DNA from: Microlunatus kandeliicorticis
GTDB lineage: Bacteria > Actinomycetota > Actinomycetes > Propionibacteriales > Propionibacteriaceae
DNA length: 64,000 nt
Reading direction: 5' to 3'
Assembly: GCF_014137855.1 (NCBI RefSeq)
Contig: NZ_JACGWT010000003.1
Location: 1-64,000 of the forward strand
This document shows positions 28,851 through 37,644 of this stretch, piece after piece (positions within the stretch are counted from its first letter, which is position 1; every line of letters starts with the position of its first letter). Below the pieces are notes generated by a model, which worked only from the letters and a program-made list of their open reading frames with translations, was not told where the DNA came from and ran no database searches. A program made the translations under genes and the position numbers.

Positions 28851-29600
28851 GTGACGGACCGGACGACGCGCGCGGAGCCCGCGCTCGAGGCGACCGGGCT
28901 GACCGTCCGGTTCGGCGACCGGACCGCCCTCGACGACCTGAGCCTGACCGCGGCCCGTGGCGCGATCACCGCCCTGCTCGGCCCGAACGGCGCCGGCAAG
29001 ACCACCTTCCTGCGGTGCTGCACCGGGCTGATCCGGCCCTCGGCGGGCCGGGTCCGGGTGCTCGGCCACCCGGCGGGCAGCCCGGCCGCGACGGTCGGCA
29101 TCGGCTCGATGCCGCAGAGCACCGGCGCCTGGTCCGGGATCCGTCCGCTCGAGCTGCTGCGCCACCTCGCCGGGCTGTACGCCCACCCGCTGCCCGTCGA
29201 CGCGCTCGCCGCCCGGCTCGGCATCGACGACTTCGCCCGCACCCCCTACCGGCGGCTCTCCGGCGGCGAGAAGCAGGCGGTCAACCTGGCCGGCGCGCTG
29301 GTCGGCCGACCCGAGCTGGTCTTCCTCGACGAACCGACCGCCGGGATGGACCCGCACGCCCGCCGCGCGACCTGGGCCCTGCTCGGCGAGCTCCGCGAGG
29401 CCGGGGTCAGCCTGCTGCTCACCACCCACGCGATGGACGAGGCCGCCACCCTCGCCGACCGGGTCCACATCGTCGACGGCGGCCGGGTCCGGCTGTCCGG
29501 CACGGTGGCCGAGCTGACCGGCGACGGCCGGTCGCTCGAGGACGTCTTCCTGGCCAGCACCTCCCCGCACGCCGTCTCGCCCAGCGGGGCCGAGCGGTGA
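28851..29600 (+). CDS. ABC transporter ATP-binding protein
   Basis: A 249-aa ATPase. Walker A GPNGAGKTT (44-52), signature LSGGEKQAVNLAGAL, Walker B LVFLDEPTAGMD and the switch TTHAMDEA are intact. It belongs to the DrrA/CcmA-like group. The order ATPase-permease-ctaA is conserved in actinobacteria (mycobacterial Rv1458c-Rv1457c-Rv1456c), which suggests a link to heme or oxidase assembly, but the substrate is not known. Its stop overlaps the permease GTG as GTGA. Confidence 0.9.
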   Translation: MTDRTTRAEPALEATGLTVRFGDRTALDDLSLTAARGAITALLGPNGAGKTTFLRCCTGLIRPSAGRVRVLGHPAGSPAATVGIGSMPQSTGAWSGIRPLELLRHLAGLYAHPLPVDALAARLGIDDFARTPYRRLSGGEKQAVNLAGALVGRPELVFLDEPTAGMDPHARRATWALLGELREAGVSLLLTTHAMDEAATLADRVHIVDGGRVRLSGTVAELTGDGRSLEDVFLASTSPHAVSPSGAER

Positions 29601-30373
29601 GCGCCCCGACCGCCCCGGCCCTCGACCTGACGCCGGCACCGGCCGCCGCTCCGGCCCCCTCGCGGGTGCTCCGGCAGGCCCGGACCGAGGCGCTGCTGCT
29701 GGTCCGCAACGGCGAGCAGCTGCTGCTCGCTCTGGTCATCCCGCTCGCGGTGCTGGCCGCCGGACGCTTCTTCGAGGCCCGGATCGGCTCGTTCCAGCTG
29801 CTCGCCCCGTCGGTGCTGGCCCTCGCCGTCTGGTCGACCTGCTTCACCTCGGTGGCGATCAGCACCGGCTTCGAGCGTCGCTACGGCGTGCTCGAACGAC
29901 TCGCCGCCACCCCGCTCGGCAAAGGCGGTCTGCTGCTCGGCAAGGCCCTCGCGGTGCTCGCGGTGCTGGTCGGCCAGCTCCTGGTCATCGCGGTCGCCGC
30001 CCTGCTGCTCGGCTGGCGGCCGTCGGCCACCGTCGGCTCCGCCGCCACCGGCGTGCTGGCGGTGCTGCTCGGCGGGGCCGCGTTCGTCGCGCTGGCGCTG
30101 CTGCTGGCCGGCCGACTGCGGGCCGAGGCCACCCTCGGGCTGGCCAACGTGATCTACGTCCTGCTGCTCGCCGGCGGGGCCCTGCTGGTGCCGCTCGACC
30201 GCTATCCGGCGGCCGTCCGCGGCGCGCTCGAGCTGCTCCCCACCGCCGCCCTCGGCGAGGCGGTCCGCGCGGCCGCCACCGGAGGGGCCCTCGGCTGGCC
30301 GTTGCTCGTCCTGCTCGTCTGGCTGGCGGTCGCCGGCCTGCTCACCCGGAAGGTGTTCCGTTGGCTGTCCTGA
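29597..30373 (+). CDS. ABC-2 type transporter permease
   Basis: A 258-aa membrane protein with about six helices after an Ala/Pro-rich N-terminus. GFERRYGVLERLAATPLGKGGLLLGKAL is the usual ABC-2 cytoplasmic coupling segment. It partners with the preceding ATPase. Its final 13 bases overlap the TTG start of ctaA. Confidence 0.87.
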   Translation: MSAPTAPALDLTPAPAAAPAPSRVLRQARTEALLLVRNGEQLLLALVIPLAVLAAGRFFEARIGSFQLLAPSVLALAVWSTCFTSVAISTGFERRYGVLERLAATPLGKGGLLLGKALAVLAVLVGQLLVIAVAALLLGWRPSATVGSAATGVLAVLLGGAAFVALALLLAGRLRAEATLGLANVIYVLLLAGGALLVPLDRYPAAVRGALELLPTAALGEAVRAAATGGALGWPLLVLLVWLAVAGLLTRKVFRWLS

Positions 30374-31263
30374 CCCCCGACCGCACGACCGAGACGCCGG
30401 TCCGCCGCACCGGCGGCGCGCTCCGTGGCCTCGCGGTCGCCACCCTGGTGGCCAACATCGGCATCATCGTCACCGGCGGCCTGGTCCGGCTGACCAGCTC
30501 GGGCCTGGGCTGCCCCACCTGGCCGCGGTGCACGCCGGAGAGCTTCGTCACCCACCCGGCCCTCGGCATCCACGGCGCGATCGAGTTCGGCAACCGGCTG
30601 CTCACCTTCGTGCTGCTGATCATCGCGGTGCTGACGCTGCTGGCGGCGGTGTTCCACCGCGAGGACGGGCGCCGCCGTCGCGACCTCATCGTGCTGACCG
30701 CCGGGCTGCTCTTCGGGATCCCGTTCCAGGGGGTCATCGGCGGGATCTCGGTGCTGACCAAGCTCAACCCGTTCGTGGTCGCGCTGCACCTGATCCTGTC
30801 GATGGTGCTGGTCGCGCTGTCGGTCTGGCTGGTCCGGCTGACCTGGCGGGCCCGGGTCACCCCGGTCGGCACCGGCCGGTGGACGCTGACCCGGCTGACC
30901 TGGGTCGCGCTGTGGGTCACCGTCTGGCTCGGCACCATCGTCACCGGCACCGGCCCGCACGCGGGCGACGCCAACGCCCCCCGGACCGGGTTCGACGGCC
31001 TGCTGGTCACCCACGTCCACGCCGCCTCGGTCTACGTCAGCGTCGCGCTCACCATCGTCGCGCTGATCGCGCTCCGCAGCCGGGCCGCGGTGCTGCTGCT
31101 GGTGATCGAGCTGGCCCAGGGCGGCATCGGCTTCTGGCAGTACTTCACCGGGCTGCCGATCCAGATCGTCATCTTCCACCTGCTCGGCGCCGCCGGCACG
31201 GTCGCGCTGGCCACCAACCTCGCGCTCTCGGTCCGGCGCACCCGGGTGCCGGCCACCCCCTGA
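30361..31263 (+). CDS. ctaA: Heme A synthase CtaA (COX15 family)
   Basis: A 300-aa eight-helix membrane enzyme that oxidises heme O to heme A for aa3 oxidase. The first extracytoplasmic loop has the Cys51/Cys57 pair (LGCPTWPRC). Heme-ligand histidines lie at His71 (HGAIEFGNR), in VALHLILSM, in VTHVHAASVYV and in IFHLLGAAG. Start is TTG 30361, overlapping the permease by 13 bp with GGAAGG upstream; no ATG or GTG gives a better start. A hairpin terminator follows. Confidence 0.93.
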   Translation: MAVLTPDRTTETPVRRTGGALRGLAVATLVANIGIIVTGGLVRLTSSGLGCPTWPRCTPESFVTHPALGIHGAIEFGNRLLTFVLLIIAVLTLLAAVFHREDGRRRRDLIVLTAGLLFGIPFQGVIGGISVLTKLNPFVVALHLILSMVLVALSVWLVRLTWRARVTPVGTGRWTLTRLTWVALWVTVWLGTIVTGTGPHAGDANAPRTGFDGLLVTHVHAASVYVSVALTIVALIALRSRAAVLLLVIELAQGGIGFWQYFTGLPIQIVIFHLLGAAGTVALATNLALSVRRTRVPATP

Positions 31264-31295
31264 GGCCCGCCCCGCCCCGCCGGAGGTGCGCCGAT

Positions 31296-31320
31296 CCGCG
31301 TGGCGTGCGTCGCCACGCGG
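31296..31320 (+). terminator. Intrinsic terminator after ctaA
   Basis: CCGCGTGGCG (31296-31305) and CGCCACGCGG (31311-31320) form a perfect 10-bp stem with a 5-nt loop, followed by TTTCC. It lies 32 bp past the ctaA stop and separates it from the histidine kinase gene. Immediately after it, TACTTT (31330-31335) could be a -10 for the kinase. Confidence 0.75.
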
Positions 31321-31399
31321 TTTCCGGGATACTTTCCCCGCGAAAGCCCCTCCACGCCGATGATCGACGCCGATCGGTGGCCCGACGAAAGGCCGCGCG

Positions 31400-33439
31400 G
31401 TGCGCCTCAGACCCCTCCTGCTCTACGGCGGCGCCTACCTGGTGCTGACCCTGGCTGGTCAGCTCGCGCTGCAGCGCGACAACCCGCTGCCCTTCCTCTG
31501 GCCGGCCGCCGGCGTCGCGGTCACCTGGTGTCTGCGGGCCCGGACCCGACGTGAGCTCTGGATCGCGCTCGGCGCGATCTGCGTGCTGACCGCCGTCTGG
31601 TTCGGGATCGGCGACGGAGCGCCGGTCGCGGCGCTGCTCACCGTGGGGACCTTCGGGATCGCCCTGCTGCCCCGGCTGGTGGTGTCGCTGGCCCGACGGT
31701 CCGGGGTCGGGGTCTCCCCCGCGCCGCTGGTGCTCCGCCGGCCGGTCGACTTCCCGGTGCTCGCCGTCGGCTGTCTGGCCGGCGGGGCGACCAGCGCGCT
31801 GGCCGCCGGCGGAGCGACCTGGGCGGCGACCGGAGAGGTCGCGGGGACCCAGCTGCTCGGCTGGCTGCTCGGCAACAGCGTCGGCGCGTTCACGGTCGCG
31901 GCCACGATCCTCGCCGTGCTCGGGGCCCGGACGGTGCGACCGGCGCCGCTGCCCCGGTGGGCCCGGATCCGCACCGCCGAGCGGGTCGCGGTCTTCGTCG
32001 CGGCGATCGCGCTGACTCTCATCATCTTCGCGCCGGGCCAGCGGTTGACGCTGTCCTTCCTGCTGCTGGTGGTGGTGGTCTGGGCCGGGATGCGGCTGCG
32101 CCCGGACGAGGCCGCCGTCCTCGGGCTGCTGCTGGTGGTCGCCTCGGTGGTGATGGTGCGCTTCTTCGCCGGCGGCCCGTTCGCCCTGATCCAGCCGCTC
32201 GCCCTGCAGGTCGTGGTGCTCCAGGCGTTCGTCGGGGTCGCCTACGGCGTGGCCGTGATGATCTCGCTGGTCGCCGCCGACCGGAACGAGCTCGCGGCCC
32301 GGTTGATCGGCTCCGAACAGGCGGCTCGCGAGGACGCCGCCCGGTTGCGCGCGGTCACCGACAACACCAGCGAGGCGATCATCGTCGTCGACCGGGAGGG
32401 CCGGCACCTGCTCCGCAACCCGGTGGCCGAGCGGCTGATCGGTGCGATCGACGTGGACGACGCCGCGAACCAGCGGCTCGCCCTCGGCCGGATGTACGGG
32501 CTCGACGGCAAGCTGCTCGACTGGCCGCAGATGCCGGTGGTGCGGGCGTTCGGGGGCGAGACGGTCCGCGAGTTCCCGGTCCGGCACAAGGCGTTCGGCG
32601 CCTCCCGGGTGTGGGCCATCGACGCGGTGCCGCTGCGCCGCGGCCCGGACGGCACACCCGAGCACATCCTGGTGCTGGTCCGGGACATCACCAGCGAGCA
32701 GGAACGGCTGGAGCAGCTGGAGCAGTTCGCCGCCACCGTGGCGCACGACCTGCAGGGCCCGATCGCCGGGGTGATCGGCTGGGCCGAGACCGGTCTCGAC
32801 CAGCTGGACGCCGACGGCCCGGAGGTCCGCACCGAGCTGGGCAACACCTTCGGCCGGATCCAGCGCTCGGCCCGCCGCGCGCAGCGGTTGATCAACGACC
32901 TGCTCGGTTACGCCAGCGCCCGGACCGCGCCGGTCGCCCCCGCCCCGGTCGATCTCGACGCCCTGGTCGACGCGCTGACCCAGGAACTGCTCGAACGCCA
33001 CCCGGACCCCGCGGCGGCGATCACCCGCGACCGGCTCGGCACCGTCCGGGCGGACGCGGCGATGATGCGTCAGGTGCTCGGCAACCTGCTCGGCAACGCG
33101 CTCAAGTACGCCCACCCGGAGCGGAGCGCGCGGGTGCACGTCGGCGCGGCCCGCCGCGACGGCCAGCTGGTGCTCGAGGTCAGCGACAACGGCATCGGGG
33201 TGCCGCGGGACCAGCGCGAGCTGATCTTCGACGCCTTCCACCGGGTGGCCGGCTCCGGGAGCGTGTCGGGCACCGGGCTGGGCCTGGCCATCTGCGCGCA
33301 GGCGGTCGCCCGGCACGGCGGGACGATCGCGGTCACCGACCGGGCCGACGGGCCCGGGAGCACCTTCGTGGTCACCCTCCCCGACCAGCAGCGTCCCGAC
33401 CCGGTGCGGACCGGAACGCCGACGGCGAGCGTCCGCTGA
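31400..33439 (+). CDS. MASE1-PAS histidine kinase, orphan (copy 1)
   Basis: A 679-aa sensor kinase. Residues ~1-300 are about eight hydrophobic helices with FLWPAAGVAVTW, as in MASE1 sensor domains. A PAS domain follows (~315-435, TDNTSEAIIVVDREG). The phospho-acceptor is His449 in ATVAHDLQGPI. Then come the ATPase boxes NLLGNALKYAHP (N), SDNGIGVP (G1) and GTGLGLAIC (G2). No response regulator gene is adjacent. GTG 31400 has GAAAGG upstream. A close paralogue is at 35361. Its end overlaps the AraC gene tail by 68 bp. Confidence 0.88.
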   Translation: MRLRPLLLYGGAYLVLTLAGQLALQRDNPLPFLWPAAGVAVTWCLRARTRRELWIALGAICVLTAVWFGIGDGAPVAALLTVGTFGIALLPRLVVSLARRSGVGVSPAPLVLRRPVDFPVLAVGCLAGGATSALAAGGATWAATGEVAGTQLLGWLLGNSVGAFTVAATILAVLGARTVRPAPLPRWARIRTAERVAVFVAAIALTLIIFAPGQRLTLSFLLLVVVVWAGMRLRPDEAAVLGLLLVVASVVMVRFFAGGPFALIQPLALQVVVLQAFVGVAYGVAVMISLVAADRNELAARLIGSEQAAREDAARLRAVTDNTSEAIIVVDREGRHLLRNPVAERLIGAIDVDDAANQRLALGRMYGLDGKLLDWPQMPVVRAFGGETVREFPVRHKAFGASRVWAIDAVPLRRGPDGTPEHILVLVRDITSEQERLEQLEQFAATVAHDLQGPIAGVIGWAETGLDQLDADGPEVRTELGNTFGRIQRSARRAQRLINDLLGYASARTAPVAPAPVDLDALVDALTQELLERHPDPAAAITRDRLGTVRADAAMMRQVLGNLLGNALKYAHPERSARVHVGAARRDGQLVLEVSDNGIGVPRDQRELIFDAFHRVAGSGSVSGTGLGLAICAQAVARHGGTIAVTDRADGPGSTFVVTLPDQQRPDPVRTGTPTASVR

Positions 33440-34256
33440 ACCGCCGGAACCGGGTGGAGAAGTAGAGCGGATCGTCGTAGCCGACCGCCGCCGCCACCTC
33501 GGTGACCGTCCGGCCGGTCAGCCGGAGCAGCTGCGCCGCCGCCTGCATCCGCTGCTGCTCGAGGAAGTCCCGCGGCGACAGACCCAGCTGCTCGCTGAAC
33601 AGGTGGGTCAGCCGGGAGGCCGACAGCCCCACCGCGGCGGCCAGCCCGGCCACGGTCAGCGGCTCGGCCAACCGGGTGCTGATCAGCTCGAGCACGGTGA
33701 TCAGCCGCGGGTCGGTGCGCCCGGAGCCGGGACGCTGGGTCGAGGCCCAGAGCAGCACCTGCTCGAGTGCGTTCAGCCCGAACAGCTCCGCCCGGGCCAG
33801 CCCGCTGCGGCTGAGCGTCACCGTCTGGTCGAACGCCTCGCGCACCCGGCGACCGGCCTCGCCGTCGACCCGGATCCGTCCGAGACCCGGCGCCAGCAGC
33901 GGCCAGTCGAGGAGCGGCAGCCACTCGGTCCGCGGGTGGAAGTGGGCGAACTGCAGCAGCCACTCGCCGGCCCCGTCGGCGGTGCCGTAGTCGTGCAGGG
34001 TCCGCGGGGCCAGCAGCACCAGGTCACCGGGCTCGCTCTCCACCTCCCCGCCGGCGTAGCCGAACCGGCCGCGCCCGCCGACCGTGTGGATCACCAGCCA
34101 GTCCTCGGTGCCCCGCGATCGCCAGGTGTCGTAGGCCGGCCCCTCGGCGAAGCGGCCTGCCTCGAGCCGGTCGAACTGCGGGATCAACGCCTCGACGCGC
34201 GGGCGACGGTGGGTGCGCACAGCAGGATCTTCCATGGATCCGGCCGCCTGTGCCAT
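33372..34256 (-). CDS. AraC family transcriptional regulator
   Basis: A 294-aa regulator. Residues ~25-150 form a cupin-type ligand domain (WLVIHTVGGRGRFGYAGGE, PGDLVLLAPRTLHDY), as in sugar-responsive AraC proteins. Residues ~190-285 are the double HTH (LTVAGLAAAVGLSASRLTHLFSEQ and TVTEVAAAVGYDDPLYFSTRFRRFSG). ATG 34256 or ATG 34235 may start it; neither has a clear Shine-Dalgarno. It is divergent from the dioxygenase gene, 35 bp apart, which is its most likely target. Confidence 0.88.
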   Translation of the reverse strand: MAQAAGSMEDPAVRTHRRPRVEALIPQFDRLEAGRFAEGPAYDTWRSRGTEDWLVIHTVGGRGRFGYAGGEVESEPGDLVLLAPRTLHDYGTADGAGEWLLQFAHFHPRTEWLPLLDWPLLAPGLGRIRVDGEAGRRVREAFDQTVTLSRSGLARAELFGLNALEQVLLWASTQRPGSGRTDPRLITVLELISTRLAEPLTVAGLAAAVGLSASRLTHLFSEQLGLSPRDFLEQQRMQAAAQLLRLTGRTVTEVAAAVGYDDPLYFSTRFRRFSGRSPSAFRSAPGRDAAGRGG

Positions 34257-34291
34257 GGCGGGGCCCCGCGACGGCGGACGAAAATCAGGTC

Positions 34292-35113
34292 ATGACCGCA
34301 CTGACCGCCGAGATCTCCGAGGCGACCGCGCACTACGACCGCGACGGCGTGGTGCTGATCCGTCAGCTGATCAGCCCGGCCGAGATCGCCGAGATCCGCG
34401 ACACCTTCACCGCCCAGGTCGAGACCGACGACAGCCTCAACTTCGACGACCACCTCGATCCTGACGACATCCTCAGCCGCTACCCGCGCTTCGTGCACCC
34501 GCACCGGCACCCGGAGACGGCGGCCGGTCGGATCGCCCGCCGGATGATGACCGACCCGCGGATCATCGAGGTGGTCACCGAGCTGCTCGGGCCGGTCTAC
34601 GGCGCCCAGTCGATGTTCTACTTCAAGCCGCCCACCGCCCGCGGTCAGGCGCTGCACCAGGACAACCTCTTCCTCCAGGCGCACCCCGAGACCTGTCTGG
34701 CCGCCTGGATCGCGGTCGACGACTGCGACGGCGAGAACGGCGGGCTGATGGTGGTGCCCGGTTCGCACCGGATCCAGATCCTCTGCCCCGAGGACGCCGA
34801 CGAGAGCGAGTCGTTCTCCACCGCCACCGTGCCGGTGCCCGACGACGTCGAACGGGTGCAGACCGTGATGAAGGCCGGCGACGTGCTGTTCTTCCACGGC
34901 AGCCTGGTGCACGGCTCGAAGCCGAACACCAGCACCGACCGGTTCCGGCGATCGCTGATCTTCCACTACATCCCGCGGGCCAGCGTCGAGGTCGCCCAGT
35001 TCTATCTCCCGCTCGTCGACCCGGACGCCGAGCCCGGCTCGGACGAGGCGTGGATGCAGGCCGCCCCGGAGGGCGGGCCGTGCGGCCTGAGCTGGGCCGC
35101 TGAGGGGCACTGA
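34292..35113 (+). CDS. Phytanoyl-CoA dioxygenase (PhyH) family oxygenase
   Basis: A 273-aa Fe(II)/2-oxoglutarate oxygenase. Iron ligands are His122 and Asp124 (LHQDNLF) and His207 (VHGSKPNTSTDRFRRS, which also holds the co-substrate Arg). DRDGVVLIRQLISPAEI is the family entry. Unrelated in detail to the copy at 2548. Start ATG 34292 was chosen over 34250, which overlaps the divergent AraC promoter region. Substrate unknown; control by the neighbouring AraC regulator is inferred. Confidence 0.85.
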   Translation: MTALTAEISEATAHYDRDGVVLIRQLISPAEIAEIRDTFTAQVETDDSLNFDDHLDPDDILSRYPRFVHPHRHPETAAGRIARRMMTDPRIIEVVTELLGPVYGAQSMFYFKPPTARGQALHQDNLFLQAHPETCLAAWIAVDDCDGENGGLMVVPGSHRIQILCPEDADESESFSTATVPVPDDVERVQTVMKAGDVLFFHGSLVHGSKPNTSTDRFRRSLIFHYIPRASVEVAQFYLPLVDPDAEPGSDEAWMQAAPEGGPCGLSWAAEGH

Positions 35114-35206
35114 CCGGCCCTGACCGGCCCAGCCCGGTGACGGATCGGACGCGACACGTCGGGGTCGGTTTCCGGCGCGGCACTGGATCGTGCCAGCGGC
35201 ACGCGG

Positions 35207-35212
35207 CATAAT
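35207..35212 (+). promoter_or_regulatory. Possible promoter of the second histidine kinase gene
   Basis: CATAAT with TGGATC 17 nt upstream (35184-35189). It leaves a leader of about 140 nt before GTG 35361. The leader shares GATCG-N-GATCG followed by 7 nt and GACGAAAG with the leader of the first kinase. Apart from this, 35114-35360 holds nothing recognisable. Confidence 0.35.
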
Positions 35213-35360
35213 CCCTGCTCGCGTGCCTTTCGAGTCGGTGGAGGCGTTCCTCCGTCGACGCAGGGCCGGGTGAGCAGCTGATCCGGTGATCGGGAGCGCG
35301 GATCGTGACGCCCCCCACACGATCGCCGGATCGTGCGGCCGACGAAAGAAGTCCCGCCGC

Positions 35361-37604
35361 GTGCGTGTTCGTCTCGCCCTGAGCTACGGCAGTGCGTTCC
35401 TCGCACTGAGCGTGCTCGGGCGACTCTCGTTGCAGCCGTCGACCGGGCTGGCGTTCTTCTGGCCCGCTGCCGGTGTCAGCGTGGCCTGGCTGCTCCGCTG
35501 CCGGACAGTGCGCGAGTCGCTGCAGGCGTGCGGCGTGGTGTTCGTGGCCGCCACCGCGGTGAGCCTGGCCACCCGGGCCGGGCTGCCCGCCTCGCTGCTG
35601 CTCGGCGCGGGGAACGTCGCGGTGGCTGGACTTCCCCGGCGGCTCGTGCTGCTGCTCCGCGACCTCTCCTTCGGCTGGCGCCGGTGGCGCGGCACCCACG
35701 GACCGCGGCAACTGGGCCCGGCCCTCCCGGTGGTCCAGTCCCCGGCCGACTTCCTGCTGCTGCTCGTCGGTGTCGGCGTCGGTGCGGTGTTCAGCTCCCC
35801 GGCCGGCATGCTGGCCCTGCTGGTGCGGGACGCCGGGCCGCGGTGGATCGACTTCGTCGCCTGGATCGTCCGGAACGGGATCGGGGCGCTGGTGGTCGGC
35901 GGCACGATCCTCGCCGTCTCGGGAGCCCGTCGCTCAGCGGGCGGCCACCGCCGGGCCCCCGGGGTGGAGATCGCCCTGATCATGCTCGCCACCGTCGGTT
36001 CGGTCTGGCTGGTCTTCCGGCCCGGCCAGAGCCTCGTGCTCAGCTTCGTGCCGCTGGGCGTGGTCGCGTGGGCCGGGATGCGGCTGCGACCCGCCTGGGC
36101 CGCCGTCCAGGGCCTGCTGCTCGGGGCCTGGGTCGCGGTGGTGGTCCGGTTCTTCGGCCGCGGACCCCTGGGCGGCACCCTCGCGCCGCAGACCGAGGCC
36201 CTGGTCATCCAGCTCTACATCGGGCTCACCTTCGGGCTCGCGCTCGGCATCGCGCTGGTGGTCGCCGAACGCGACGCGATCGCGGCCCGGCTGCGACGGA
36301 GCGAGCAGCTGGCCCAGGCCCGGGCGGCCCAGCTGCGGGCGATCACCGAGACCATTCAGGAGGCTCTGGTGGTGATCGACCGAGCCGGGCGGGTGGTGCT
36401 CCAGAACCCGGTCGCGGCCGACCTGGTCGGACCCGACTCGGGCGCGGCCGCCCTGGAGGGTGTCGGGCTGACCGACGTGGGTGGCCGTCCGCTGGACCCG
36501 GCGCACGCCCCCGGCCGACGCGCGTTGGCCGGCGAGACGGTTCGCGACCTCACCGTCGTCGTTCGCGACGACGGTGTCCCGGTGCGCGTCCTCGCCGTCG
36601 ACGCCGCCCCGTTGTGGCGACCGGAGGAGACCGCGCCGGGCGGGACCACCGCAGCACCCCGGCCGCACCGTCTCTGGGACGGGCTGCGCCCCGGCGCGGA
36701 CGAGGAGCAGACCCCGCCGCAGCAGGCCGTGCTGGTGTTCCGGGACGTGACCGCGGCGCACGAGAAGGTCGAGCTGCTCGAGACCTTCGCGGCGACGGTC
36801 GCGCACGACCTGCAGAACCCGATCGCCAGCGTCCAGGGTTGGACCGAGAACGCCCTGGAGGAGCTCGACGACCGGCTCACCCCCGACCGCGACGGCCGGG
36901 TGCGGCGCAGCCTGACGCGGATCGGCAACGGGGCCGACCGGGCGCAGAACCTGGTCAACGACCTGCTCGGTTACTCGACGGCACGGACCGCGCAGATGCG
37001 CACCGAACCGGTCGACCTCGACCGGCTGGTCGACCAGATCCGGCGCGAGGTCACCGAGGACGCCGGTGACCGGCGGGTGCAGGTGACCCGCGGTCCGCTC
37101 GGCACGCTGCTGGCGGACCGCGGGATGGTGCGCCAGCTGTTGACCAACCTGATCGGCAACGCCGTCAAGTACACCGACAGCACCCGCTCCCCGGAGGTCG
37201 ACGTCCGCCTCACCCAGGACGGGACGGAGGTGCTGCTGACCGTCACCGACAACGGCATCGGTGTCCCGCCCGCGCACCGCGAGCTGGTCTTCGACGCCTT
37301 CCACCGCGCCCCCACCCAGGGGCGCTACCCGGGTACCGGGCTCGGGCTGGCCATCTGCGCCTCGGTGGCCCGGCGGCACGGTGGCCGGATCAGCGTCAGC
37401 GATCGTCCCGACGGCCGGAGCGGCAGCGTCTTCACCGTGCGGCTGCCCGCGGACCTCGTCCAGCCGGAGGACCGGGTGACCGAGGGGGGCGCCGCCGCCC
37501 CGGCGGGGACCGCCGTGAGGCCGGAGCCGGCCCCGGCCCGTTCGACCTCTGCGGCTCCCCGGAGCGGTTGGGTGGCCGACCCGGCGGTGGCCACCGACGG
37601 CTGA
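35361..37604 (+). CDS. MASE1-PAS histidine kinase, orphan (copy 2)
   Basis: A 747-aa paralogue of the kinase at 31400: membrane MASE1-like domain (FFWPAAGVSVAWLL), PAS (ITETIQEALVVIDRAG), His482 in ATVAHDLQNPI, and ATPase boxes NLIGNAVKYTD, TDNGIGVP and GTGLGLAIC. It has an insertion of about 40 residues after PAS and a Pro/Ala C-terminal tail. GTG 35361 (MRVRLALSYGSAF) was chosen because it aligns exactly with the paralogue's start. No response regulator is nearby. Confidence 0.87.
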   Translation: MRVRLALSYGSAFLALSVLGRLSLQPSTGLAFFWPAAGVSVAWLLRCRTVRESLQACGVVFVAATAVSLATRAGLPASLLLGAGNVAVAGLPRRLVLLLRDLSFGWRRWRGTHGPRQLGPALPVVQSPADFLLLLVGVGVGAVFSSPAGMLALLVRDAGPRWIDFVAWIVRNGIGALVVGGTILAVSGARRSAGGHRRAPGVEIALIMLATVGSVWLVFRPGQSLVLSFVPLGVVAWAGMRLRPAWAAVQGLLLGAWVAVVVRFFGRGPLGGTLAPQTEALVIQLYIGLTFGLALGIALVVAERDAIAARLRRSEQLAQARAAQLRAITETIQEALVVIDRAGRVVLQNPVAADLVGPDSGAAALEGVGLTDVGGRPLDPAHAPGRRALAGETVRDLTVVVRDDGVPVRVLAVDAAPLWRPEETAPGGTTAAPRPHRLWDGLRPGADEEQTPPQQAVLVFRDVTAAHEKVELLETFAATVAHDLQNPIASVQGWTENALEELDDRLTPDRDGRVRRSLTRIGNGADRAQNLVNDLLGYSTARTAQMRTEPVDLDRLVDQIRREVTEDAGDRRVQVTRGPLGTLLADRGMVRQLLTNLIGNAVKYTDSTRSPEVDVRLTQDGTEVLLTVTDNGIGVPPAHRELVFDAFHRAPTQGRYPGTGLGLAICASVARRHGGRISVSDRPDGRSGSVFTVRLPADLVQPEDRVTEGGAAAPAGTAVRPEPAPARSTSAAPRSGWVADPAVATDG

Positions 37605-37644
37605 TCCGGTTGGATCGGCGGACGGGCGAGCGATCGGAGCGGAC

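Noticed and set aside
35213-35360. Riboswitch in the leader of the second kinase gene
   Set aside because: Some stem potential and a GACGAAAG string, but no match to a class I know (c-di-GMP, cobalamin, ydaO), so I did not call one.
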